From contig NZ_MWMO01000016.1 in NCBI RefSeq assembly GCF_002556635.1, positions 1 to 64,000 on the forward strand: 64,000 bases of DNA, given 5' to 3'. The translations under genes and the position numbers were made by a program. The stretch comes from Novosphingobium sp. PC22D (lineage in GTDB: Bacteria > Pseudomonadota > Alphaproteobacteria > Sphingomonadales > Sphingomonadaceae). The notes under the pieces were generated by a model. It had not been told where the DNA came from. It saw only the letters and a list, made by a program, of their open reading frames with translations, and did no database searches. The first letter of the stretch is position 1; each line of letters opens with the position of its first letter. This document shows, one piece after another, positions 46,363-54,661 of the stretch.

Positions 46363-47208
46363 ATGAATAATAGAATATTTACAATCATGGCCTGTTCTGC
46401 CTTGATAACGGCTTGCTCTAACTCACCAGACGCCATGCTCAAGAAAGGTGACCCCAAGGTCTGCGCCTCGGACGAGATTCTCGAGCAAGTATATAGTATT
46501 GTTAAAGATAATGCACTGTATCCGACCAATGTAAATATCTCCCCCGCTGAGTACGAAAGTAGCAAGCAAGGTTGGATCAGCAAACTGAAACTCAGTGCCG
46601 ATAATGTCACAAGCTCATCAGTCGACACAGGAAATCAAAAGATTTCGTGCTCTGGAACGCTTACTTTATCAGCTGCCGATATAGGTGAAACTGTTAGCGC
46701 GCCTCTTGAGTTTGAGGTGCAGGCCAATCAGTCAGATCAAAGAAAACCGATCATCGTGGTTAACATGGGGCCGATTCAAGGACATATTTTCTCGATCCTG
46801 ACCTCGATCGCCAAACCGGATTTTGACGCCGCTCAAGATAAGCTTGACGCACAGGAAGATGCATTAGTTAAACAGGATGAGGATTTAGTCCGCGACACTC
46901 CAGGTGCTACCGAGAAATTGCAAGCGAGATCTAGAGAAAATCTAGTCGCAAATTTATTCAGCGAGCAGGAGCTGGCCCTTATAGATCGGATCTACCTCTC
47001 TCATATGATGTGCATGAGTACGGATGCGCGTAACCGCGACGCTTTCTGCCGGAAAGAAAGAAGGCTGAACAAGGAAGCTAAGGAAGCAGACTTGTGCAGC
47101 ACGGCAGGCAATGAATGGTATCACTGCTCGAAGGAAGCCGAGTTACAGCAGCAGCGCGACGCTCTTCAACAGCCCGAAAACGCAACCCCCTCAAATTCTT
47201 CCGAGTAG
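46363..47208 (+). CDS. Putative lipoprotein, AT-rich gene
   Basis: A 281-residue protein with a lipoprotein signal (MACSALITAC, lipobox Cys about residue 18). The middle is beta-rich and a C-terminal region is charged and helical with several Cys (MMCMST, FCRKERR, DLCSTAG, YHCSKEAE), which may form disulfides. No family recognised. The gene is visibly more AT-rich than its neighbours and sits between an IS5 element and a recombination-like palindrome, so recent acquisition is likely. The ATG at 46363 follows GGGGTG; a GTG at 46357 is in frame. Confidence 0.7.
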   Translation: MNNRIFTIMACSALITACSNSPDAMLKKGDPKVCASDEILEQVYSIVKDNALYPTNVNISPAEYESSKQGWISKLKLSADNVTSSSVDTGNQKISCSGTLTLSAADIGETVSAPLEFEVQANQSDQRKPIIVVNMGPIQGHIFSILTSIAKPDFDAAQDKLDAQEDALVKQDEDLVRDTPGATEKLQARSRENLVANLFSEQELALIDRIYLSHMMCMSTDARNRDAFCRKERRLNKEAKEADLCSTAGNEWYHCSKEAELQQQRDALQQPENATPSNSSE

Positions 47209-47365
47209 TGCCAAGAGGGTCGTCATACCTTGAAGGCCACTTTCAAAATGGTCGTCCGTGAAAAAGCCCGCGATGTCGCTGGCGCGTGTGCGCGTGGGGT
47301 TTCCTAAAGATTTGCGATGCAGTCCAATCTTCAGGGAATCTGAAGCACGAAAATTTTGCCACCAC

Positions 47366-47397
47366 CTATGTCCGATAACATCCCTTATCGGACATAG
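47366..47397. other. Palindromic tyrosine-recombinase (Xer/dif-like) crossover site
   Basis: Two perfect 13-base arms, CTATGTCCGATAA (47366-47378) and TTATCGGACATAG (47385-47397), are separated by the 6-base spacer CATCCC. The match extends to 16 of 17 bases per arm (CCA outside left, TGG outside right). Arms ending ATAA/TTAT around a 6-base centre are the format of Xer sites. A tyrosine recombinase gene lies 2.8 kb to the right. A simple transcription hairpin is the alternative. Confidence 0.55.
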
Positions 47398-47440
47398 ATG
47401 GTGCGTCCTAAATTTGCACCAATCCTGTTTTGTTCTGGCG

Positions 47441-47446
47441 TATAAT
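47441..47446 (+). promoter_or_regulatory. Probable -10 box of the vapB operon
   Basis: A perfect TATAAT lies 48 bases before the vapB ATG. The only -35-like element, TTGCAC at 47414-47419, is 21 bases away, longer than optimal, so activation or repression by VapBC is plausible. Confidence 0.4.
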
Positions 47447-47494
47447 CGCCATGTGATGTACGTTGTCCGTCCGCAATCAGCCAGGACATTCGCC

Positions 47495-47755
47495 ATGACC
47501 ATGCACAGCGTCAAGATCACCAGCGACGGGCGCATCCAGATACCGGCCCAACTGCGCCGGGAAATGAACCTGCGTGCCGGTGAGACACTTAATCTCGAAC
47601 TGCACGATGGGACGCTTTCGGTGCGGCGCCCCTCCAAGACCCTGGAACGCATCCGCGCCAGGCTGGCGCCTTACCTGGCGCCGGACGCGGATCTGCAGGG
47701 CGACCTCAAGGCCATGCGGATCGAAGATGCGCAAAGGAATGCCGGGCGTGGCTGA
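47495..47755 (+). CDS. vapB: AbrB/MazE-type antitoxin (VapB)
   Basis: An 86-residue protein with an N-terminal swapped-hairpin AbrB DNA-binding domain: VKITSDGRIQIPAQLRREMNLRAGETL at about residues 6-32 (given here by its key pattern of strand, IPAQLRR and RAGE). The C-terminal tail should wrap the toxin. It also should repress its own operon. The ATG at 47495 starts the domain cleanly; it overlaps the vapC start by 8 bases. Confidence 0.88.
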   Translation: MTMHSVKITSDGRIQIPAQLRREMNLRAGETLNLELHDGTLSVRRPSKTLERIRARLAPYLAPDADLQGDLKAMRIEDAQRNAGRG

Positions 47756-48143
47756 CAAGATCCTCGACACCTCGGTGCTCGCCGCCTTCGTCCTTGGCGA
47801 ACCTCATGACGTGGACGAGAACGAGCTCCTCGCCGGCGCCTGCATGTCGGCGGTGAACCTCGCCGAGTTTCGCGCGGTCCTGGCAAAAAACGGCGTGGCC
47901 GACGAAACCATCGCTGCAACCGTGCGAGACTTCGCCTTCAAGATCCTGCCTTTTGGCGAAGCCGAAGCGGACATCGTTGGCAGGCTGATCGGGCCGGCGC
48001 GGAAATTGAACATCGGCCTCGGGGACTGCGCCTGCATCGCCACGGGCCAGATCGAAGGTCTGACGATCTGGACCGCCGATCGCGACTGGCTGAAACTCGA
48101 GGCGCCCGGCGCCGAGATCAAACTCATCAGGAACCAGACATGA
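47748..48143 (+). CDS. vapC: PIN-domain toxin VapC
   Basis: A 131-residue PIN ribonuclease. Acidic active-site residues are visible: ILDTSVLAAFV (Asp near residue 6), NLAEFRAVL (Glu), GLGDCACIATG (Asp) and TADRDW (Asp). The GTG at 47748 is favoured because AAAGGA lies 9 bases upstream; an ATG at 47739 is in frame but its ribosome site would touch the codon. The stop overlaps the next ATG (ATGA). Heads a chain of coupled genes up to 52020. Confidence 0.9.
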   Translation: MADKILDTSVLAAFVLGEPHDVDENELLAGACMSAVNLAEFRAVLAKNGVADETIAATVRDFAFKILPFGEAEADIVGRLIGPARKLNIGLGDCACIATGQIEGLTIWTADRDWLKLEAPGAEIKLIRNQT

Positions 48144-48382
48144 CCCGTCCCGCCCAGGATATCGAACTCGTGGCGCTGATCCGGCCCGGATCGGCGCTGG
48201 CGAGGAGCTGGAAGCTCGCCAAGCCGACCTACGGCATCTACCAGTACGACAAGGCCTTCGATCGCCATGAGCTCCGTTTCGGCGACGGCGCGTGGCAGAA
48301 TCTGGAGCCCGAGCACATCCCCGACCTGGTGCTGCTCGAAGCCTACGGCACCGAACTGGTCGAGCGGCTGTTCGACGACTGA
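48140..48382 (+). CDS. Small protein of unknown function, 80 aa
   Basis: Not recognised. An acidic soluble protein, 80 residues, with a mixed alpha/beta look (YGIYQYDKAFDRHELRFGDGAW). Its ATG overlaps the vapC stop, so it is translated with the toxin pair, and a 420-residue membrane protein gene follows 27 bases later. Confidence 0.7.
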   Translation: MTRPAQDIELVALIRPGSALARSWKLAKPTYGIYQYDKAFDRHELRFGDGAWQNLEPEHIPDLVLLEAYGTELVERLFDD

Positions 48383-48409
48383 TCCCGGCTGACCTCAGGA
48401 GCGCGCGTC

Positions 48410-49672
48410 ATGACCCTTGATGAAGACGACGACGATCACGGCTATGCCATGTCCGCGCATGTCGCGGCGCTGATCGAAAGCGAAGAAGACGAGGAGGCCA
48501 CGGTCCGCGCCTTCATCGCCGACATCTTCACGCAGCGAATCCGATCGCACCATGCCCGCGCCATGGAAGGCCCGCGGTTCTCCGAATGTCTCGACCGCTT
48601 CATCGAGCGCGCACCGCAGATCATCGAGGTCGTCGTCATCACGATCGGGGTCGAGAGCTTCTCGATCCAGCAGGTGCAGCGCATCACCGACGATCTTGTC
48701 GAGCTCGAGGATCGCGAATTTGTCGCGCGCTATGGCCTCGAGGAGCTGTTCGCGGCGCTGACCGAGGCGCAAGCCGCAGGCGAACGCGATCCGGAGACAC
48801 CCTACGAGGCCCTGGCCCGTCACCTGCGGCCCGACGATCCCGCTGCCGGCGCCCGCGAGGTCGACCAACTCATTCTCCTGGTGAAGCGGTTCCGCGGTGC
48901 GCAACACAACCGCCGGCAGATCGTCACGCTCGCCGCACCGCTCTTCCTGGCGATCGGGCTGACCAGTCTCGGCCTGCCGGCGCTCTTTCACGCCATCGAG
49001 CCGGCAACGCCCTTACCGCTTCCCACGCCCCCGCCGGGCGCCGCGACCGTCGTCTTGGCGCTCGGTGTCGGTCTGCTTTGGCGCATCTTCCAAGGGTCGG
49101 ACGTGATCGATCCACCGCTTCCGGCGGCCGCCGCGCAATGGCTGGCGGCCCATGACCGGGACTATGGCCTGCGCTCTTGGGATGAGCTCTACTGGCCGAC
49201 CGCAAAGCGCCTGGCGTGCGAGCGCACCTTCCTTGGGTTCGATTTCTGGAAGAAGGTCCCGCCGCCGGAAAGCGAGTGGCCCGAGATCCGCTGTGCCGAC
49301 CCCGAATGGGATTATTGGGAGCATGGCCCCGGCAAGCCGGTGAGCGCGCGCTACTACCGGCCCTTCATGGCCCGCATCGAGCGCTGGGATCATCACGCGT
49401 CGCGTGTGCTTCTGGGCTGCCTGGTTCTCGTAATCGGCGCCGCGCTCGCGGACACTGTCTGGAGCATCCTCTCCCGCGATCATATCGGCCTGTTCGCCAA
49501 TCCATCGTTGAAAGTCGGGGTTGTGCTGGTCGCAATGCTTCTGACGTTTGCGCTCGCGCATGGCGGTTTGCCACGGCTGCGTTGGCTTCCCCGCGCCCTG
49601 CGCCGCCACTGGTTCGGACCGCTCCCGGCCGATGCCGAAGCCTATCGCGACTATCTGCTCGGCCGGACCTGA
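48410..49672 (+). CDS. Membrane protein of unknown function, 420 aa
   Basis: Not recognised. The first 160 residues are soluble, acidic and helical (RIERAPQIIEVVVITIGVE-like helix near 60-80). Then come hydrophobic segments near residues 165-185, 200-222, 325-345 and 365-385. A loop between the second and third pair is rich in Trp, Asp and Tyr. The acidic N-terminus (TLDEDDDDHG) is unusual. It lies in the coupled operon between vapC and the tyrosine recombinase, which suggests an accessory, perhaps defence-like or maintenance-like, role that cannot be specified. Confidence 0.75.
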   Translation: MTLDEDDDDHGYAMSAHVAALIESEEDEEATVRAFIADIFTQRIRSHHARAMEGPRFSECLDRFIERAPQIIEVVVITIGVESFSIQQVQRITDDLVELEDREFVARYGLEELFAALTEAQAAGERDPETPYEALARHLRPDDPAAGAREVDQLILLVKRFRGAQHNRRQIVTLAAPLFLAIGLTSLGLPALFHAIEPATPLPLPTPPPGAATVVLALGVGLLWRIFQGSDVIDPPLPAAAAQWLAAHDRDYGLRSWDELYWPTAKRLACERTFLGFDFWKKVPPPESEWPEIRCADPEWDYWEHGPGKPVSARYYRPFMARIERWDHHASRVLLGCLVLVIGAALADTVWSILSRDHIGLFANPSLKVGVVLVAMLLTFALAHGGLPRLRWLPRALRRHWFGPLPADAEAYRDYLLGRT

Positions 49673-49682
49673 GGCAACGATC

Positions 49683-50210
49683 GTGACGGGGGATTTTTCA
49701 GAGATCGCGCGGCAAGCAGGCGCCTGGATTGGCCCGATCGGCGGTCTGGCCGGCCTCTACACGTTTCTCGCTTCGCTCCACCGCCGGCGCCTGCGGGTCG
49801 CGGTCGATTATGTCAGCGGAACCGATCTCAGCGGCTCCTGGCATCGCTTCACGGTGACCAACCGCTCCGATCTCACCCTGACCTTTCGCACCATCGGTCC
49901 AGCCTGGTTCCTGAGCACGCCGCTCGGCCGCCAGTTCCTCGGTTTCACGTTCGATGCCGAAGACAATGATCCGCCCTTGACTATCCTGGGCGCCCACACT
50001 TCGATCGAGTGGCACATGAGCGATGACGACTGGCAATTGGCTTCTCCCGCGCGTCTGCGCGACCGTGCGCATCTGCGCGTCGGTGTCGAGATACCACGGC
50101 TTGGGCGTCTGGCGTGGATCAAACCGCGCCGCCCGACGTCCTGGGATCTGTCGCTGCGCGAGCGCACCATCCATCGCCTCTACGGCCTGTGGGGCGCGAG
50201 CCTTCCGTGA
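49683..50210 (+). CDS. Unknown protein with N-terminal membrane segment, 175 aa
   Basis: Not recognised. One hydrophobic segment near the N-terminus (WIGPIGGLAGLYTFLASL), then a mainly beta domain (LRVAVDYVSGTDLSGSWHRFTVTN) resembling a small Ig-like or sandwich fold. GTG start at 49683, 10 bases after the preceding stop; its stop overlaps the recombinase GTG. It is probably bound to the inner side of the membrane, together with the 420-residue protein. Confidence 0.7.
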   Translation: MTGDFSEIARQAGAWIGPIGGLAGLYTFLASLHRRRLRVAVDYVSGTDLSGSWHRFTVTNRSDLTLTFRTIGPAWFLSTPLGRQFLGFTFDAEDNDPPLTILGAHTSIEWHMSDDDWQLASPARLRDRAHLRVGVEIPRLGRLAWIKPRRPTSWDLSLRERTIHRLYGLWGASLP

Positions 50211-51184
50211 GCGACGAGCTGACGCCCCTGCCCCCGATGGCGACGTTGTCAGAGCGCCTCCACGCGGAAATCAAGACCGCGCAGGAGACGATGAAAGCCG
50301 CGCACGCCGGCGCCACGCTCCGCGCCTATGCGTCCGACTGGGTCAGCTTCTGCGAATATTGCGAGGAACGAAATTTCGAGGCGCTCCCCGCACACCCCGA
50401 TGTCGTCGCGCTCTACCTCGAGCGGCAAGCCCGCGAGGGAATGAAGACGTCCACCGTCGGCCGCCGCCTCGCCGCCATCAATCGCTACCACCGCGATGCC
50501 GCGCTCGCACCGCCCTCCGCGCGCGACGCCGCAGGCACGATCACGACGATGCTGAAAGGCATCCGGAACACTTACGGGAGCAAAGTCCAGCAAAAGGCCC
50601 CGGCCGAGGTCGACATCCTCACGGGCATGCTGGCTACCATCGAGGGCATGGGCCTGCGCGCGGTGCGTGACCGCGCCATCCTGGCGATCGGCTTCGCCAG
50701 CGCGCTGCGCCGCTCCGAACTCGTCGCCGTGCAATACGAGGAGATGTCCTTCGTGAACTCCGGCCTCCGGATCTTCATTCCCCGCTCGAAAGGCGACCAG
50801 GGTGCGCAAGGCACGACGATCGCGGTGCCCAACGGCCGGTCGATTCGACCCGTAACCCTGCTGCGGCATTGGTTGCACCAAGCCGGCCATACCGAGGGCC
50901 CTGTGTTCCGCCGCCTCACCCGGTCCGACACCCTCACCGATGCGCCCATGACCGACAAGAGCGTCGCGCGCCTGGTCAAAGCGGCTGCGGCGGCCGCCGG
51001 CCTCGATCCCGCGCTCTATTCGGCACATTCGCTCCGTGCCGGCTTCCTGACGTCAGCCGCCGCATCACGCGCGAGCCTTTTCAAGATGAAGGACCACGCG
51101 CGGCACAAATCGCTCGATACCGTTGCGGGTTACGTGCGCGACGCCGCCCTGTTCGACGATCATGCCGGAGACGAATTCCTTTGA
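50207..51184 (+). CDS. Tyrosine recombinase (phage integrase/Xer family)
   Basis: A 325-residue recombinase with an N-terminal core-binding domain (about residues 15-115) and a catalytic domain holding Arg169 (ALRRSELV), His274 and Arg277 (HSLRAG), a later His (HKSLDTV) and the nucleophile Tyr309 (AGYVRD). All catalytic positions are present. GTG at 50207 overlaps the previous stop (GTGA) and the stop overlaps the next ATG. A Xer-like palindrome at 47366-47397 is a candidate target site. Confidence 0.93.
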   Translation: MSDELTPLPPMATLSERLHAEIKTAQETMKAAHAGATLRAYASDWVSFCEYCEERNFEALPAHPDVVALYLERQAREGMKTSTVGRRLAAINRYHRDAALAPPSARDAAGTITTMLKGIRNTYGSKVQQKAPAEVDILTGMLATIEGMGLRAVRDRAILAIGFASALRRSELVAVQYEEMSFVNSGLRIFIPRSKGDQGAQGTTIAVPNGRSIRPVTLLRHWLHQAGHTEGPVFRRLTRSDTLTDAPMTDKSVARLVKAAAAAAGLDPALYSAHSLRAGFLTSAAASRASLFKMKDHARHKSLDTVAGYVRDAALFDDHAGDEFL

Positions 51185-52020
51185 TGCTGCTCTTCACAGA
51201 TCTCCTGGCCAAGGCAGGCTTTAGCCCGGCCGACGTGCGGCTCCTGCGTCACCAGACAAAAGGCCCCAACGGCCGCACGCCCTATCTCTTGTGGCGGGAT
51301 CAGAAACCGGCCTTCGAAGACTACCAATGCGTACAATCGACGCATAATCGCACCAGCCTCGCCGCGCCCATTTGGGCAAGCTTCGTCGCTCCACCTACGG
51401 GCGGCACGCTGTTTGCCGGACTCTATTCGGCAAAGCGTATCGGGCACGCTGGCGAGCACTGGATCGATCCCTTGCACGGCGTCCCGGGCAGCACACTCAC
51501 GAGCCACGCTCTCGATCGCTACGAAACCGAACCAATTCCGGACCTCGCCGACTACGCCGGCCGGCTCTGGATCGATTGGGGATCCGGAACCCGTTCGTGG
51601 GTCCAGCGCGCGGACCGCCAAAACAAGACCATTTGCGAGTTGACGCGCGCGTTTCGCGAAGACGCCTTCCCGGGTTACACGCATTTTCTCGCGCGGATTT
51701 CTGAGCTTCAGGGCTTGCCGGCGACCTGGGTGACCGCTCTCAGTGCCGCTCGAGGCGTCTACTTGCTCACGTCATCAAGAACGAAGGAGCAATACGTCGG
51801 CTCGGCGACTGGAGCCAATGGGTTTTTTGGACGCTGGCTCAACTACGCGCAGGACGGTCATGGTGGGAATCTCGGCTTGAGGAGCAGCGAACCAAGCGAT
51901 TATCAGGTCAGTATCCTCGAGGTCAGCGGATCCGCCGCTACTCAAGACGATATAGTAGCCATCGAACAGCTCTGGAAGCGAAAGCTTCAAAGCCGGAAAA
52001 TGGGGCTCAATCGCAATTGA
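51184..52020 (+). CDS. GIY-YIG nuclease-domain protein
   Basis: A 278-residue protein. The C-terminal domain begins GVYLLTSSRTKEQYVGSATG at residues 191-210, the GIY-YIG pattern, with a downstream Arg (GRWLNY) and acidic residue as expected for the fold. The first 180 residues have no family I know (WRDQKPAFEDYQCVQ, WIDWGSGTRSW). It may cut DNA in partnership with the tyrosine recombinase, whose stop overlaps this ATG. Last gene of the coupled operon. Confidence 0.85.
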   Translation: MLLFTDLLAKAGFSPADVRLLRHQTKGPNGRTPYLLWRDQKPAFEDYQCVQSTHNRTSLAAPIWASFVAPPTGGTLFAGLYSAKRIGHAGEHWIDPLHGVPGSTLTSHALDRYETEPIPDLADYAGRLWIDWGSGTRSWVQRADRQNKTICELTRAFREDAFPGYTHFLARISELQGLPATWVTALSAARGVYLLTSSRTKEQYVGSATGANGFFGRWLNYAQDGHGGNLGLRSSEPSDYQVSILEVSGSAATQDDIVAIEQLWKRKLQSRKMGLNRN

Positions 52021-52302
52021 GCTGCTCCGTCCTTGACCATCACCGGCATTCGCAACGAATAACCCTTCCCAATGCACCCATAGGCACCGGACCACCCCCA
52101 CGTCACAGATCGTTCTTTTTGGGACTCGTGGGCTGATTCCATGGTGAATTTCGTCGCTCAAAATGAGACTCGCGATTGTCGTCATTCGATACGTATCCCG
52201 GATCTGATCCGGACGAAGATCGCTCGCGGTGCAACCAGCGGCGAGTGGCCCGCAGCTCACTTCCGACTTTCTCGTCACCGCCTCTACATGCTACATCGAC
52301 GT

Positions 52303-52488
52303 ATGGCACACGAACTCGATGACATTCGAGCCCAAACCGAATGCCCCAATTGCGGCATCGTCATTTCGGTGAGCTACAAGACCCTTCGGCTTGCACGAAC
52401 GGTGGAATGTCACGGATGCGGCGAGACAATTTCGCTGATCGACGATACTCCGATCAGCACAATCCAGAAACTGATCGACAACGTTTGA
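52303..52488 (+). CDS. Small zinc-ribbon protein
   Basis: A 61-residue protein with two Cys pairs, CPNCG and CHGCG, spaced as a zinc ribbon and a short helix at the end (ISTIQKLIDNV). It could bind DNA, RNA or protein. The frame is open back to 52141, but the added N-terminus is Arg/His-rich and not convincing, so I start at 52303. No ribosome site is clear. Confidence 0.5.
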   Translation: MAHELDDIRAQTECPNCGIVISVSYKTLRLARTVECHGCGETISLIDDTPISTIQKLIDNV

Positions 52489-52491
52489 CGG

Positions 52492-52839
52492 TCACGAAAG
52501 CGTTGGTCGTTCATAGACCGGAAACTGCCCGAGGTTGGATAGGGCGGATTGCCATATGTCGATCGGAATTGCGTCTGGCAGCTCAAACTGGATTGCCTCC
52601 GCGAGCTTCCCCCAAACCTGTTCCTCTTCCGCAACCAGCACCATGCGCTCGTCCCTGAAACCAAGGGCAAGAACAAGCATCGTTGATTGCTCGACAGGTA
52701 TCCTCGCTGCTTGGATGTCGCTGACCGCGTCCCAAGGTTCGACCCACGTGCGTTCACCGTCGTGTAAGAACACGCCGTCGGTGTCGACATTGATGATCCG
52801 CACGACAGGGAGCGATGATGTGGCCGTCGATTCCGTCAT
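52492..52839 (-). CDS. Unknown protein, 115 aa
   Basis: Not recognised. A soluble acidic alpha/beta protein with VRIINVDTDGVFLHDGERTW and DIQAARIPVEQ blocks that look like a small conserved domain. It converges with the zinc-ribbon gene (stop codons three bases apart) and diverges from the UPF0149-like gene. Confidence 0.65.
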   Translation of the reverse strand: MTESTATSSLPVVRIINVDTDGVFLHDGERTWVEPWDAVSDIQAARIPVEQSTMLVLALGFRDERMVLVAEEEQVWGKLAEAIQFELPDAIPIDIWQSALSNLGQFPVYERPTLS

Positions 52840-52924
52840 GATTCTCCGACTCCTGACAATCCGATTCTAGAAGGCTATAATTGAGGCAGGCGCACAAGGG
52901 CCTCTGCTATGGAACGTTTTGCAT

Positions 52925-53491
52925 ATGTCATGGGACGATATCGAAATTTGGCGCGCGGACGCCCCTTTGACCCGCCCCAGTTCCTCTGCGGTCGACGGAT
53001 TTCTCACAGGTTCAATACTTTCATTCGATGAAAGTGACGACGACGCCACCATCAATGCGATCATCGGGGCCGCGGAAGCAAGTGCGCCTGCGAACAAAAA
53101 ACAAAAGCTGGCCGCCGAACATCTTGCCCATCGCCTCGATGAAATCAGGCGCGCGCTTTCTGACGAACGTAACAGCTATGCACCAATGCTAACGCTGCTC
53201 GATAACGGTGACTTCGACCTGACAGAATGGGCTACCGGTTTCCTGGAAGCCGTGGGCCCGGATCTCGACCTATGGCTATATCTGTTGCAGGGAAAACGCG
53301 AAGCAGGCCAGTTTGGCCTCATTGGCGCGCATGCTGCAGGTCCGATGGGACAAGCCGCCCGAGAATGGATTGCCAAACACGAAGATCACGACCGGCTCAA
53401 CGATATCGTCTTGAGGCAATGGGAATTCATTCCCAGTCTTCTGCGAACGCTCTATCGCACGAGACTTGCAAATGCGGCCAACTCCAGATGA
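52925..53491 (+). CDS. UPF0149 (YecA/YgfB)-like protein
   Basis: A 188-residue helical protein with the UPF0149 layout: SAVDGFLTGSIL (about residues 24-35), a second half with FDLTEWATGFLEAV (about 98-112) and a following Trp-rich helix. The family's function is unclear and there is no C-terminal SEC-C motif here. I chose the ATG at 52925; a TTG two codons upstream is possible. Confidence 0.7.
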   Translation: MSWDDIEIWRADAPLTRPSSSAVDGFLTGSILSFDESDDDATINAIIGAAEASAPANKKQKLAAEHLAHRLDEIRRALSDERNSYAPMLTLLDNGDFDLTEWATGFLEAVGPDLDLWLYLLQGKREAGQFGLIGAHAAGPMGQAAREWIAKHEDHDRLNDIVLRQWEFIPSLLRTLYRTRLANAANSR

Positions 53492-53518
53492 CGCTGCAAA
53501 CCTCTACATCGCTCACGT

Positions 53519-54166
53519 ATGCGGAGACACACCTTGCCGCCCCGCTTCCGACGCCACCGGCCAAAACCCCTCACAGATTTCGTCGTTTCGTTTGATGCAG
53601 CCCGGATCGAGCACGTCATCGCGGCGAACGATATGCGAGACGATCTCCCACCGCTTGTGGTAGCAACGCAGATAACGGCATGCGGTGCAGATTTCATGCA
53701 CAATACAGCCCACCAGCTCAGCATACTGGCGGGCGACATAGATAGCGAAGTAGCCGCCTTTGAATCGCTCGTATTCTGCGCTTACCGGACCCGCATCGAG
53801 TTCAGTTCCATCCCCACGGCAATCGATCCACAGCAGATCACATCAATCTTCCAAGACGGCTTCAACCTATGTGTCGACGCCGTCGAAGAGAAATTGAACC
53901 GGCCAATTCGCGCGCTGTTTCAACAACGCCTTTTGCAATATGCCCAAATCGATCACCCAGCACGGGCCCAAGCGGACAAGTTGTTTTCACAGCTCTACGC
54001 CGCCGTCAAAGGGGCTTCAGAACCGATCGCTGACTACGGCAAGTGTGATCTGAGCGAGCGCGACATGAGGACGGCCACATTGTTCGTTAACGCATTCTCG
54101 ATAACGGTGCCGGTTGAAGCTGCAAAAGCGATCCAGGGAGCACTATCCCACCGCGGCTTTGTATAA
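53519..54166 (+). CDS. Unknown protein, 215 aa
   Basis: Not recognised. A Lys/Arg/Pro-rich N-terminus (RHTLPPRFRRHRPKP) leads to a soluble alpha-helical body with three Cys. Starts 28 bases after the UPF0149-like gene, so they may be co-transcribed. No motif or signal is visible. Confidence 0.6.
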   Translation: MRRHTLPPRFRRHRPKPLTDFVVSFDAARIEHVIAANDMRDDLPPLVVATQITACGADFMHNTAHQLSILAGDIDSEVAAFESLVFCAYRTRIEFSSIPTAIDPQQITSIFQDGFNLCVDAVEEKLNRPIRALFQQRLLQYAQIDHPARAQADKLFSQLYAAVKGASEPIADYGKCDLSERDMRTATLFVNAFSITVPVEAAKAIQGALSHRGFV

Positions 54167-54184
54167 CCCTGCGGCGGCCTCCCA

Positions 54185-54652
54185 TTAATGTCGAAACTGA
54201 TCCCAGTCTTGCCAGTCAGCTCCAGACGTCCCGCGCTTCACAGCTTGAATGTGAAAGGCCGTCGCAAGCACCATCAACACCACAACGATCGCCGTTGGCG
54301 TCGAACGGGTGATGGCATAAATCTGCTGAGCCATATCCAGTGATACCCAACGCGCAAAATGCGCACCGAGGCTAAGCAATTGAAGTGCAGTCGCCCAAAG
54401 CGGCCAAATTCGGCGCGCATTAAGCGCGAGAATGCCAAACCCGGCGAAACCCACGACGTCGGTCACCAGTGACCCGAGGTCGACAGCGTCGAAGCGGCTA
54501 CTCCGCATAAATACCAAAAGCGAAAACTGCAGAACCGCCATCGCCACAACAGTTGCCGCACCCAATCGCTCAGGAACGCCTCCCTTCCAAAGGATAAAAA
54601 TCAAGGCGACGACGAACGCGACCCAATAGATTTGCCTTAATTCTTCAAGCAC
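54185..54652 (-). CDS. Membrane protein of unknown function, 155 aa
   Basis: Not recognised. Four to five hydrophobic segments (YWVAFVVALIFILW, ATVVAMAVLQFSLLVF, VVGFAGFGILAL, AIVVVLMVLATAF). It starts 10 bases after the LuxR-like regulator stop on the same strand, so the two form an operon; a membrane sensor or partner of the membrane-bound regulator is a reasonable guess. Confidence 0.65.
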   Translation of the reverse strand: MLEELRQIYWVAFVVALIFILWKGGVPERLGAATVVAMAVLQFSLLVFMRSSRFDAVDLGSLVTDVVGFAGFGILALNARRIWPLWATALQLLSLGAHFARWVSLDMAQQIYAITRSTPTAIVVVLMVLATAFHIQAVKRGTSGADWQDWDQFRH

Positions 54653-54661
54653 CGATGTCCC

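Noticed and set aside
52141..52302. N-terminal extension of the zinc-ribbon protein
   Set aside because: The extra 54 residues look like out-of-phase sequence, and no start signal is evident.
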